Source: JAICKM01 sp050998805
GTDB taxonomy: Bacteria; Chloroflexota; Chloroflexia; QHBQ01; JAICKM01
Assembly: GCA_050998805.1 (NCBI GenBank)
Contig: JBPCPV010000030.1
Span: forward strand, 62,001-126,000
Reading direction: 5' to 3'
Length of the DNA stretch: 64,000 nucleotides
Shown one piece after another: positions 53,632 through 61,747 of this stretch. The position numbers and the translations under genes were made by a program. Every line of letters begins with the position of its first letter. Positions within the stretch are counted from its first letter, which is position 1. The notes under the pieces are model-generated. The model worked only from the letters and a program-made list of their open reading frames with translations. It ran no database searches and was not told the DNA's origin.

Positions 53632-54986
53632 TCGGTACAGACGCCGCTGTCGCAGCCGTCTCCCGTGAGGCGGTCGAGGCGCTTTCCGAACGGCTCGGCG
53701 AGCCGTCCTGGCTGCGCGACCACCGGCTGGCTGCCTTCTCGGTCTATGAGGGGCTGGCGATGCCGAAGTGGAGCCGGGGCATCGGCCAGTGGTGGAACAC
53801 CGACATCAGCGAAATCAAGCCGGAAATGCTGCATGTCTACACCGAGCCGGACGGAGAGAGCCGGCTGCCGGGCGATGCCCTCTCCACCCAGGAGGAACAC
53901 GCCGGGCTGATCATCACGCGGAACGCCGGGGCGGTTTCGGTGCATCTGCGCGAAGACCTCGCGGCGCGTGGCGTGATCTTCACAGACATGCCGACTGCCG
54001 TGCGCGAACACGGCGACCTGGTGCGGAAGTATCTCTCGCGCGGGGTGCCCGTGGATACCGACAAGTTCACCGCCCTGAACGCCGCGCTCTGGAACGGAGG
54101 CATCTTCCTCTACGTGCCGCGTGGCGTCGCCGTGGACCTGCCGTTGCACGGCCTGACCGCAGTGGACGGCACCGGCGGCGCGACACTCAGCCATACGCTG
54201 ATCGTGGCCGAGGCCGGCAGCGAGGTGCGCCTGGTCGAGGAGTTCCGCTCTGCGGGTGGGGATTGTCTGAGCACCGTCCGCAAGGGAGATGGCGGGGGCC
54301 GCGCGGTCTACAGCGGGGTACTCGAAATCTATCTGGCAACCGACAGCAAAGTGGAGTACTTCACCATCGAGAACTGGGGGCCGGAGGTCTACGCATTCAA
54401 CCAGCGGCGCGCGAACGTCGGCAAGAACGCCCGGATGCACTGGGTGCTGGGGCTGCTCGGCTGCCGCGTGAACCACAGCCAAGTGGACACCGAACTCGTG
54501 GCCTCCGGCGCTGAGACCCAGACGCGAGGCATCTACTTCACCCACGGCGACCAGATCTTCGACCTGACGACGCTGACCCACCACGTCGGCGACCACTGCA
54601 CCGGCGACATCTTGTTCAAGGGCGCGCTCCGCGACACCTCGCGCGCCGGATTCGAGGGGATGATCCGCGTCGAGCCGACCGGCCAACAGACCAACTCCTA
54701 CCTGTCGGATCACATCCTCTTCCTGAGCGACAAGGCGAAGGCCGACAGCGTGCCCGGCCTCGAAATCCTGGCGAACGATGTGCGCTGCTCCCACGGCGCG
54801 ACCATCGGCATGATAGACGAGGACCAGGTTTTCTACCTGATGAGCCGTGGCCTGGAGCGCGTCGAGGCCGAGAAGCTGATCGTCGGCGGCTTCTTCGAGC
54901 AGGTCTTACAGGAGATGCCCCTGGAGAGTATGCGCGAACTTGTCCGCGAGATGATACAGCGCAAGGTAGAGTTGCCGACGGAGTAG
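53628..54986 (+). CDS. sufD: SufB/SufD-family scaffold protein (SufD-like)
   Basis: 452 residues. N-terminal EPSWLRDHRLAAFSVYEGLA and MPKWSRG place it nearer to SufD; C-terminal right-handed beta-helix with LANDVRCSHGATIGMIDEDQ and FYLMSRGL. SufC normally binds a SufB-SufD pair; only one paralogue is in this operon, so either the partner is encoded elsewhere or the complex is homomeric. Starts in the ATGA overlap with sufC. Confidence 0.9.
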   Translation: MIGTDAAVAAVSREAVEALSERLGEPSWLRDHRLAAFSVYEGLAMPKWSRGIGQWWNTDISEIKPEMLHVYTEPDGESRLPGDALSTQEEHAGLIITRNAGAVSVHLREDLAARGVIFTDMPTAVREHGDLVRKYLSRGVPVDTDKFTALNAALWNGGIFLYVPRGVAVDLPLHGLTAVDGTGGATLSHTLIVAEAGSEVRLVEEFRSAGGDCLSTVRKGDGGGRAVYSGVLEIYLATDSKVEYFTIENWGPEVYAFNQRRANVGKNARMHWVLGLLGCRVNHSQVDTELVASGAETQTRGIYFTHGDQIFDLTTLTHHVGDHCTGDILFKGALRDTSRAGFEGMIRVEPTGQQTNSYLSDHILFLSDKAKADSVPGLEILANDVRCSHGATIGMIDEDQVFYLMSRGLERVEAEKLIVGGFFEQVLQEMPLESMRELVREMIQRKVELPTE

Positions 54987-54995
54987 AGGATCACC

Positions 54996-56249
54996 ATGAC
55001 AACCGCTACACTCACACCCACGAAAACCGCCCCCGACTGGGCGAGTGTCCGCGAAGACTTCCCCATTCTGCGGCGAGAGGTGCATGGCTACCCCCTCTGC
55101 TACCTCGACACCACGGCGACCTCGCAAAAGCCGGAGGCTGTGCTGGCGGCCATGGAGAGCTACTACCGCACCACCAACGCCAACATCCACCGAGGCGTCT
55201 ACCAGATCAGTGAGGAGGCGACGGCCCTCTACGAGAGGGCGCGAGCACGGGTCGCCGCATTTATCAATGCCGCATCGAGCCGCGAGATCGTCTACACCCG
55301 CAATGCGACCGAGGCTATCAACCTGGTGGCTTCGGCATGGGGTCGGGTGAATCTCGGCCCGGGCGACGCGATCCTCTACACCGCTATGGAGCATCACAGC
55401 AACCTGGTGCCCTGGCAGATGATCGCCGCCGAGCGCGGCGTAGTGTTGCGGTATATCCCTGTAGACGACGATGGGCGGCTGATTTTGGATGACCTGGAGC
55501 GGCTGCTCGAAGGGGTGAAGATGGTCGCGGTGGCCGGGATGAGCAATGTCCTCGGCACGATCAACCCGCTTCCGACGATAATCGAGGCCGCGCATCGGCA
55601 CGGCGCGCTCGTGCTGGTGGACGCGGCGCAGAGCGTGCCCCACCTGCCGGTTGACGTGCAGGCGCTCGGCTGCGATTTCCTCGCCTTCTCGAGCCACAAG
55701 ATGCTCGGCCCCACCGGGATCGGCGTACTCTACGGCAAACGCGTGCTGCTCGAAGCGATGCCGCCCTACATGGGCGGCGGCGACATGATACGCACCGTCA
55801 GCCTCGAACGCTCCACCTGGAACGACCTGCCCTGGAAGTTCGAGGCAGGCACGCCGGCGATAGCCGGAGCCGTCGGCCTCGGCGCTGCCGTGGATTACCT
55901 CTCGGCGCTCGGCATGGAGCACGTATATGCCCACGAGCAGGCGCTCATCGCCTATGCGCTCGACCGGCTGGCGGCGATGCCGGGGCTGCGCGTGTACGGT
56001 CCACCGGCATCTGAGCGGGGAGGCGTCGCCGCCTTCAGCCTCGCCGAGATCCACCCGCACGACATCGCCAGCTTGCTCGACCAGCGCGGCATCGCGGTCA
56101 GAGCCGGCCACCACTGCTGCCAACCTCTGATGGACCGCTTCGACGTGCCGGCCCTGGCCCGCGCATCGTTCTACATCTACAACACCCAAGACGACGTAGA
56201 CCGCCTTATCTCCGGCCTGCATTTTGTGCGCGAGGTTTTCGGCTGCTGA
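54996..56249 (+). CDS. sufS: Cysteine desulfurase SufS
   Basis: 417 residues, group II PLP enzyme. N-terminal VREDFPILRREVHGYPLCYL, TATSQKPEAV, PLP Lys in FSSHKMLGPTGIGVLYGK and catalytic Cys in RAGHHCCQPLM. Delivers persulfide to SufU (13693-14091). 9 nt downstream of sufD. Confidence 0.97.
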   Translation: MTTATLTPTKTAPDWASVREDFPILRREVHGYPLCYLDTTATSQKPEAVLAAMESYYRTTNANIHRGVYQISEEATALYERARARVAAFINAASSREIVYTRNATEAINLVASAWGRVNLGPGDAILYTAMEHHSNLVPWQMIAAERGVVLRYIPVDDDGRLILDDLERLLEGVKMVAVAGMSNVLGTINPLPTIIEAAHRHGALVLVDAAQSVPHLPVDVQALGCDFLAFSSHKMLGPTGIGVLYGKRVLLEAMPPYMGGGDMIRTVSLERSTWNDLPWKFEAGTPAIAGAVGLGAAVDYLSALGMEHVYAHEQALIAYALDRLAAMPGLRVYGPPASERGGVAAFSLAEIHPHDIASLLDQRGIAVRAGHHCCQPLMDRFDVPALARASFYIYNTQDDVDRLISGLHFVREVFGC

Positions 56250-56252
56250 CGC

Positions 56253-56281
56253 TTGACAAAATTGTGCCGACGGCGTAAGAT
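56253..56281 (+). promoter_or_regulatory. Promoter of the sugar ABC operon
   Basis: Exact TTGACA (56253-56258), 17-nt spacer, TAAGAT (56276-56281), ~100 nt before the binding-protein ATG. AGAGGAGGAAT precedes that ATG. Confidence 0.75.
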
Positions 56282-56382
56282 GCCCCTGTTAGTTTGATTA
56301 CAGGCGCGCCGGGGCGAGGCGTGCCTGGCTTCCTAATCAGTAGAGGATTTTTGTTCAGTTTAGCTTTCCAGAGGAGGAATGA

Positions 56383-57753
56383 ATGAACCTGAAACGCAAC
56401 GCAGCACAGTGGTTGAGTCTCTTGGCCGGGAGTGCGATGCTCCTGACCGCCTGCGGGGGCACCCCCACCGACACGCCGGCCCCGCCGACCGATACCCCGG
56501 CCGCAGCCGCCGCTCCGACGGCGATGACAAACGGCATTACCCCGACCGCGATGATGGCCGGTGAGACGCCGACTGCTATGATGGCCGGTGAGACGCCGAC
56601 TGCTATGATGGCCGGTGAGACGCCGACTGCTATGATGGCCGGGGAAACACCGACCGCGATGATGGCCGGCACGACGCCGACTGCTATGATGGCTGGCATG
56701 ACGCCGACCGGGATGATGGCGGGTGGGACGCCAAGTGCGATGACCGGTACGACCGGCGGCACGGCCAATGGCAAGATCGCGATCCTGCTGCCCGAGACCA
56801 AGACGGCCCGGTACGAGACACAGGACTTGCCGAACTTCAAGGCGAAGCTACAGTCGCTCGGCTTCGACGTGGCGAACAACCTGATCTACAGCAACGCCAA
56901 CCAGGATGCGAGCAACCAACAGTCTCAGGCCGAGGCCGCCATCACCAACGGGGCCAAAGTCCTGGTGCTCGACCCGGTGGACTCCGCCGCGGCAGGCGCT
57001 ATCGCCGACATGGCTAAGTCGAAGGGCGTACAGGTAATTGCCTACGACCGGCTGATCAACGGCAGCGACGCGGTGAACTACTACATCAGCTTCGACAACC
57101 AGAAGGTTGGCAACCTCCAGGGCACCAGCCTGCTGACCGCTCTCAACGGCAAGACGAACCCGACGGTTGTGTTCATCAACGGCTCACCGACCGACAACAA
57201 CGCGAAGCTCTTCAAGCAGGGGGCGCACTCCGTCCTCGACGGCAAGGTGAACATCGCCAAAGAGTACGACACGCCCGACTGGAGCCCCGACAAGGCGCAG
57301 ACCGAGATGCAGCAGGCGCTGACGGCACTCAGCAACAAGGTAGACGGCGTGCTGGCGGCGAACGACGGCACAGCCGGCGGCGCGATAGCCGCGATGAAGG
57401 CGGCGGGCCTCAAGCCGCTGCCGCCGATCACCGGGCAGGATGCGGAACTGGCAGGGATCCAGCGGATCTTGATCGGTGAGCAGTACATGACGGTGTATAA
57501 GGCGATCAAGCCCGAAGCCGAGGACGCCGCGCAGTTGGCGTATGACCTGCTGTCCGGGACAGCGGTTCCCGCAGCCATGACCAACGGTAAGGTGAACAAC
57601 GGCAAGATAGACGTGGTTTCGGTGCTGCTGCCCCCGGTCGCGGTAACGAAGGACAACATCAACGACACCGTCGTCAAGGACGGCTTCTGGAAGGCCGCCG
57701 ACATCTGTACAACGGATTACGCCGCGGCCTGCGCTGCCGCCGGCATCAAGTAA
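56383..57753 (+). CDS. Sugar-binding lipoprotein of ABC transporter (XylF-like)
   Basis: 456 residues. Lipoprotein signal (LSLLAGSAMLLTACGG, lipobox LTAC at ~21-24), then a Thr/Pro/Ala/Met-rich linker with seven TPTAMMAGx repeats (53-115), then a periplasmic-binding-protein type I fold (KIAILLPETKTARYETQDLP, VLVLDPVDSAAAGAIADMAK, VQVIAYDRLINGSDAVNYYI, VDGVLAANDGTAGGAIAAMK). The closest pattern is the xylose/D-xylose-binding group. The linker would hold the binding domain away from the membrane. Confidence 0.93.
   Translation: MNLKRNAAQWLSLLAGSAMLLTACGGTPTDTPAPPTDTPAAAAAPTAMTNGITPTAMMAGETPTAMMAGETPTAMMAGETPTAMMAGETPTAMMAGTTPTAMMAGMTPTGMMAGGTPSAMTGTTGGTANGKIAILLPETKTARYETQDLPNFKAKLQSLGFDVANNLIYSNANQDASNQQSQAEAAITNGAKVLVLDPVDSAAAGAIADMAKSKGVQVIAYDRLINGSDAVNYYISFDNQKVGNLQGTSLLTALNGKTNPTVVFINGSPTDNNAKLFKQGAHSVLDGKVNIAKEYDTPDWSPDKAQTEMQQALTALSNKVDGVLAANDGTAGGAIAAMKAAGLKPLPPITGQDAELAGIQRILIGEQYMTVYKAIKPEAEDAAQLAYDLLSGTAVPAAMTNGKVNNGKIDVVSVLLPPVAVTKDNINDTVVKDGFWKAADICTTDYAAACAAAGIK
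56539..56748 (+). repeat. 27-bp coding minisatellite
   Basis: Seven 27-nt units plus a partial eighth, encoding TPTAMMAG followed by E, E, E, E, T, M, G. Units 2-4 are identical at DNA level, suggesting recent copy-number change. Confidence 0.95.
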
Positions 57754-57755
57754 GC

Positions 57756-57843
57756 GGTTAGCTGTCAGCAGTCAGCCGTCAGCTAAGGGACATGTGCCAA
57801 TCGCATAGTGCCTCGGCTGACGGCTGATGGCTGACGGCTGACA
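57756..57843. repeat. Heptamer arrays between binding protein and ATPase genes
   Basis: CAGCCGTCAGC-type units at 57756-57786 and TGACGGC/TGATGGC units at 57813-57843 in the operon-internal spacer. The two blocks are inverted relative to each other, so the spacer RNA can form a long hairpin that could lower expression of the downstream genes. Confidence 0.85.
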
Positions 57844-57864
57844 AATAATCGAAGGCAGGATGCT

Positions 57865-58680
57865 ATGACCGACAGAGCGCGAATTCCGGTGCTGGGACTG
57901 CGCGGGATCAGTAAGCGATTCGGGGCGGTGCAGGCGCTCACCGATGTGAGCTTAGAGGTTTACGCTGGCGAAGTCGTCGGGCTGGTCGGCGACAACGGGG
58001 CCGGCAAGTCAACCCTGATCAAGTGCATTTCGGGGATCAACATAATAGACGCCGGTGAGATCCTCTTCGACGGCAAGCCGGTGACGATCACCGGGCCGAA
58101 GTCGGCGGCGGCCCTCGGCATCGAAACGGTCTACCAGGATCTCGCGCTCTGCGACAACCTGGATGTCGTCGCCAACCTTTTTCTGGGCCGCGAGCAGGTG
58201 CAAACGCTGGTGCCTGCCGTGATTGAGCCAATCAACGAAGTCTCTATGGAGAAGCGGGCAATCGGCGTCTTGCGGGGGCTTTCGGTCTCCATACCGAGCG
58301 TGCGGACGCTGATCGCGTCTCTTTCCGGCGGGCAGCGGCAATCCGTCGCGGTGGCCCGCTCGGTGATGTGGAACTCGAAGCTGGTGGTCCTCGACGAGCC
58401 GACCGCCGCCCTCGGCGTGGCGCAGACGCGCCAGGTGCTCGATCTGATCCAGAGGCTGAAGGCCCAGGGGCTGGCGGTTATCGTGATCAGCCACAACCTC
58501 GAGGATATCTTCTCGGTCGTGGATAGGATCGTCGTGCTGCGGCTGGGGCGCAACGCTGGCACGTTCGATGTGAAGCGCGCCACCCATGAGCAGATCGTCG
58601 GAGCGATCATGGGCGCGGAGTTTGGCGCAGACGAGCCGGAGGCGGAGCTGCAACCAACAGGCGCGGTGCCGGCGACATGA
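57865..58680 (+). CDS. Sugar ABC transporter ATP-binding protein (single domain)
   Basis: 271 residues. Walker A GDNGAGKST, signature LSGGQRQSVAVA, Walker B LVVLDEPTAALG, switch His VISHNLED. Only one ABC domain, as in the FrcA type, whereas XylG/RbsA usually have two. Overlaps the permease by ATGA. Confidence 0.95.
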   Translation: MTDRARIPVLGLRGISKRFGAVQALTDVSLEVYAGEVVGLVGDNGAGKSTLIKCISGINIIDAGEILFDGKPVTITGPKSAAALGIETVYQDLALCDNLDVVANLFLGREQVQTLVPAVIEPINEVSMEKRAIGVLRGLSVSIPSVRTLIASLSGGQRQSVAVARSVMWNSKLVVLDEPTAALGVAQTRQVLDLIQRLKAQGLAVIVISHNLEDIFSVVDRIVVLRLGRNAGTFDVKRATHEQIVGAIMGAEFGADEPEAELQPTGAVPAT

Positions 58681-59891
58681 GTACAATGCTCAACGATCCA
58701 CGGCTGGTGACTTCCCCAGAAGGCGAAAGCACGATAGGTGGCCTTCGCCGACGGCTGGCATCCGCAGACCTCGGCTCGCTCCCGGTGATACTCGGCCTGG
58801 TGGTGATCTGGGCGATCTTCCAAAACGCCAACTCCCACTTTCTCAGCCCGCTGAACCTCACTAACCTGCTGCTACAGATAGCAGCCGTCGGCACGATCTC
58901 GGTCGGGATCATCCTGGTGCTGCTGCTCGGCGAAATAGACCTCTCGGTCGGCGCGGTGAGCGGCCTCTGCGCCGGGGTGATGGCCGTGATGAACGTCAAG
59001 ATGGGCATCTCAGGGCCGGTCGCGGTGCTGGCGGGGCTGGTGACGGGGCTTCTGATCGGTGTGCTGCAAGGCTTCTGGATCACGAAGCTGCGAGTGCCCT
59101 CATTCATCGTCACGCTCTCCGGGCTGCTGGCATGGCAGGGCGCGCTGCTGATCGTCCTCGGCAACACCGGCACGATCAACTTGCGCGACCCCTTCATCCT
59201 CGGCCTGGCCGGCACGTTCTTGCCGCCGCTCGCCGGATGGGCGGTCGGGGCGCTGTTCGTGCTGGCCTACGTGGGTGCCGCAGTTTTGCAGAGGCAGCGC
59301 CGGCTTGCCGCAGGCTTGGGCGCGACCTCAGTAGCCTCTCTGATCGGCCAACTGCTCGTGGTCGTGGTGGGCGCTGCGCTGGTGGTCGGCGTGCTGAATG
59401 CAGACCGAGGGCTGCCTTCGGCTGTGATTATCTTCGTCGCCATCATCGTCATCTTCCACTGGATCACGAAGAACACGCTTTTCGGACGTCATATCTTCGC
59501 GGTCGGGGGCAACGCCGAGGCCGCACGCCGCGCCAGCATCAACGTGGACCGGATACGGATCACTGTCTTCGTGCTCTGCTCGACGCTCGCGGCTGCCGGA
59601 GGGATACTCGCCGCCTCGCGCCTGCTCGCCGTGAACCAGTCGTCGGGCAGCGGCGACCTGCTGCTGAACGCGATCGCTGCGGCGGTCATCGGCGGCACCA
59701 GCCTGTTCGGCGGGCGCGGCACGGTCTGGGCTGCCCTACTCGGCTCCTTGGTGATCGGCTCGATCTCGAACGGCATGGACCTCCTCGCGCTCGATGCCTC
59801 GATCAAGTTTATGATCACCGGCGGCGTGCTGCTGCTCGCGGTGACACTCGATGCGCTTGCGCGCAGGCGGCGCGAGGCCACGGGCCGCTAG
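58677..59891 (+). CDS. Sugar ABC transporter permease (XylH-like)
   Basis: 404 residues, about ten helices; IILVLLLGEIDLSVGAVSGL is the BPD_transp_2 signature (ExDLSVG), then FIVTLSGLLAWQGALLIVLG, GRHIFAVGGNAEAARRASIN and GGTSLFGGRGTVWAALLGSL. Ends with a 4-nt convergent overlap with the ROK gene. Confidence 0.96.
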   Translation: MSTMLNDPRLVTSPEGESTIGGLRRRLASADLGSLPVILGLVVIWAIFQNANSHFLSPLNLTNLLLQIAAVGTISVGIILVLLLGEIDLSVGAVSGLCAGVMAVMNVKMGISGPVAVLAGLVTGLLIGVLQGFWITKLRVPSFIVTLSGLLAWQGALLIVLGNTGTINLRDPFILGLAGTFLPPLAGWAVGALFVLAYVGAAVLQRQRRLAAGLGATSVASLIGQLLVVVVGAALVVGVLNADRGLPSAVIIFVAIIVIFHWITKNTLFGRHIFAVGGNAEAARRASINVDRIRITVFVLCSTLAAAGGILAASRLLAVNQSSGSGDLLLNAIAAAVIGGTSLFGGRGTVWAALLGSLVIGSISNGMDLLALDASIKFMITGGVLLLAVTLDALARRRREATGR

Positions 59892-60862
59892 CTGCGAGCC
59901 GTATTGGCGAGGATGGCCGCCCCGACCATGCCGCTGTTGTCGCCGAGCGCGGCGCGGACTATGGTGACGCCTGCGGCGGGCACGGCGAGGGCTGCACTTT
60001 TCGCTTGCTCGGAAGCGACCTGGAAGAGCAGGTCGATCCGGTCGATCACGCCGCCGCCGAGTATGATGCGATCCGGGTTCCAGAGGTTGATCAGGCTGGC
60101 GAGGCCGAGGCCGAGGTGCAGACCCGCCTGGGTGATGGTGTTCACGGCGAGCGCGTCTCCCTGGTCCACGGCCTCGGAGAGCGGCTTCGACTTGACGCGC
60201 TGAGTTGTGTCGAGGAGCAGCCCGCTGAGGCTCGACTTCTCGCCCTCCTCCACGGCCTCGCGCATCATAGCGACGATGGCCGTGCGCGAGGCGTAGGCTT
60301 CGAGGTGGCCGCGCTGCCCGCAGGCGCAGAGCCGACCTCCTGCCCGCACCATCGTGTGCCCGATCTCACCGGCGCTGCCCGACGCTCCACGATAATGCAC
60401 GCCGTCCTGCATGAGCGCGCCGCCGATCCCGGTGCCGATGAATACGCAGGCGAAGAGGCGGATGCCCTTGCCCGCGCCGAAATCCCGCTCGCCGATGGCC
60501 CCGACCTCTACATCGTTGCCGAGGGTGACCGGCACGCCGAAGCGGGCTGAGATCGGCGCGGCCATGTCCACGTTGGCGATGCCGCCGCCGAGGTTCGGCG
60601 CGGCGCGCAAGATGCCTGCGGCTGCGTCCACCTGCCCCGCGACGCCGAGACCGATGCCGCGCACCTGTTTGGCGACATCTCCGGGTGCGCCGGCCAGCGC
60701 CTTCGCAATCGTCTCCTCGACGGCCGCCATGATCGGGTCGGCTCCGGTCGGTGGGCTTGGCGTCTTGACGATGCTGATGACCTCTCCCGTTGAGCAATCG
60801 ATCAGCCCGCCGAGTATCTTGGTGCCGCCGACATCTACGCCGACGGTGTATGGTCCTGGCAT
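59888..60862 (-). CDS. ROK-family glucokinase / sugar kinase
   Basis: 324 residues. Phosphate-1 motif VGVDVGGTKILGGL, ISARFGVPVTLGNDVEVGAI, GTGIGGALMQDG and GEIGHTMVRAGG. The usual zinc motif CxCGxxGCxE reads CACGQRGHLEAYAS, so a His replaces the third Cys, which could still bind zinc. No HTH, so an enzyme rather than a regulator. Context with a sugar transporter suggests phosphorylation of an imported hexose. Confidence 0.93.
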   Translation of the reverse strand: MPGPYTVGVDVGGTKILGGLIDCSTGEVISIVKTPSPPTGADPIMAAVEETIAKALAGAPGDVAKQVRGIGLGVAGQVDAAAGILRAAPNLGGGIANVDMAAPISARFGVPVTLGNDVEVGAIGERDFGAGKGIRLFACVFIGTGIGGALMQDGVHYRGASGSAGEIGHTMVRAGGRLCACGQRGHLEAYASRTAIVAMMREAVEEGEKSSLSGLLLDTTQRVKSKPLSEAVDQGDALAVNTITQAGLHLGLGLASLINLWNPDRIILGGGVIDRIDLLFQVASEQAKSAALAVPAAGVTIVRAALGDNSGMVGAAILANTARS

Positions 60863-60887
60863 GAGAGTCTCCTTAGCGTGTTGCGTT

Positions 60888-61718
60888 TCACGTCTTTTCG
60901 ATCTGGCTAAGTTCGTCCAACATCTTTTTCTGTAACTCGGTCAACTTGTCGAGCCAGCCCTGCCGGTAGGGGCGGAGCGTGGCGGTTAGGGCCTGGGCGA
61001 GGGCGAGCTGCGCGGCCCACTTGTGGTCTGCTGGCAGGATGTACCAGGGCGCGGCCTCCGTGCTGCATCGGCTGAGGGCGGCTTCGTAGGCCGCTGTGTA
61101 CTCGTCCCAATAGGCGCGCTCAGCCCAGTCGCCGGGGTTCAGCTTCCACGCCTTGCTCACGTCCTTTTCGCGGGCCAGCAGGCGTCGCCGCTGCTCATCT
61201 TTGCTCAGATGGAGAAAGAACTTGGCAAGGATCGTGCCCGTCTCGGTCAACAGCCGCTCGTAGTCGTTGATCTGGCCGTAGGCGGCCTCGATCTGCTCGG
61301 TCGGGGCGAGTTTGTGGACGCGCACAACCAACACTTGCTCGTACTGCGAGCGGTTGTAGACGCCGACGATGCCTCTCGCGGGCGCGGCTTTGTGGATGCG
61401 CCAGAGGAAGTCGTGCGAGGCTTCTTCGGCGCTCGGCACCTTGAAGTCGGTTATGGAGAGGCCCTGGGGGTTGACCGCGTTCAGAACGTGATTGATCAGG
61501 CCGTCCTTGCCTGCGGCGTCGCGCCCCTGGAGCACCACGAGCAGCGCGTGGGTGCCCGCGCCCCACATGAGGGCCTGCAACTCGTTGAGTTCGGCGAGAA
61601 GGGGCGCGATCAGCTTTCGCGCCTCGGACTTATCCAGCCCGCCCCGTGCATCGGTCGGGTAGTCGGCAAGGTCAACATCCGTGCCGGGTTCTACCTTCTG
61701 GGCCAGTGGGTCGGCCAT
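60888..61718 (-). CDS. ppk2: Polyphosphate kinase 2
   Basis: 276 residues. Walker A LQGRDAAGKDG (~60-70), Walker B-like YNRSQYEQVLVVRVH, lid and IVGVYNRS; KFFLHLSKDEQRRRLLARE and KLNPGDWAERAYWDEYTAAY are characteristic. Transfers phosphate between polyphosphate and nucleotides (NDP or NMP). Belongs with CYTH-CHAD and ppk1 in a polyphosphate cluster. Confidence 0.95.
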   Translation of the reverse strand: MADPLAQKVEPGTDVDLADYPTDARGGLDKSEARKLIAPLLAELNELQALMWGAGTHALLVVLQGRDAAGKDGLINHVLNAVNPQGLSITDFKVPSAEEASHDFLWRIHKAAPARGIVGVYNRSQYEQVLVVRVHKLAPTEQIEAAYGQINDYERLLTETGTILAKFFLHLSKDEQRRRLLAREKDVSKAWKLNPGDWAERAYWDEYTAAYEAALSRCSTEAAPWYILPADHKWAAQLALAQALTATLRPYRQGWLDKLTELQKKMLDELSQIEKT

Positions 61719-61747
61719 GCGTCTCCTCCGTGTGGCAGGTTGCGTAG

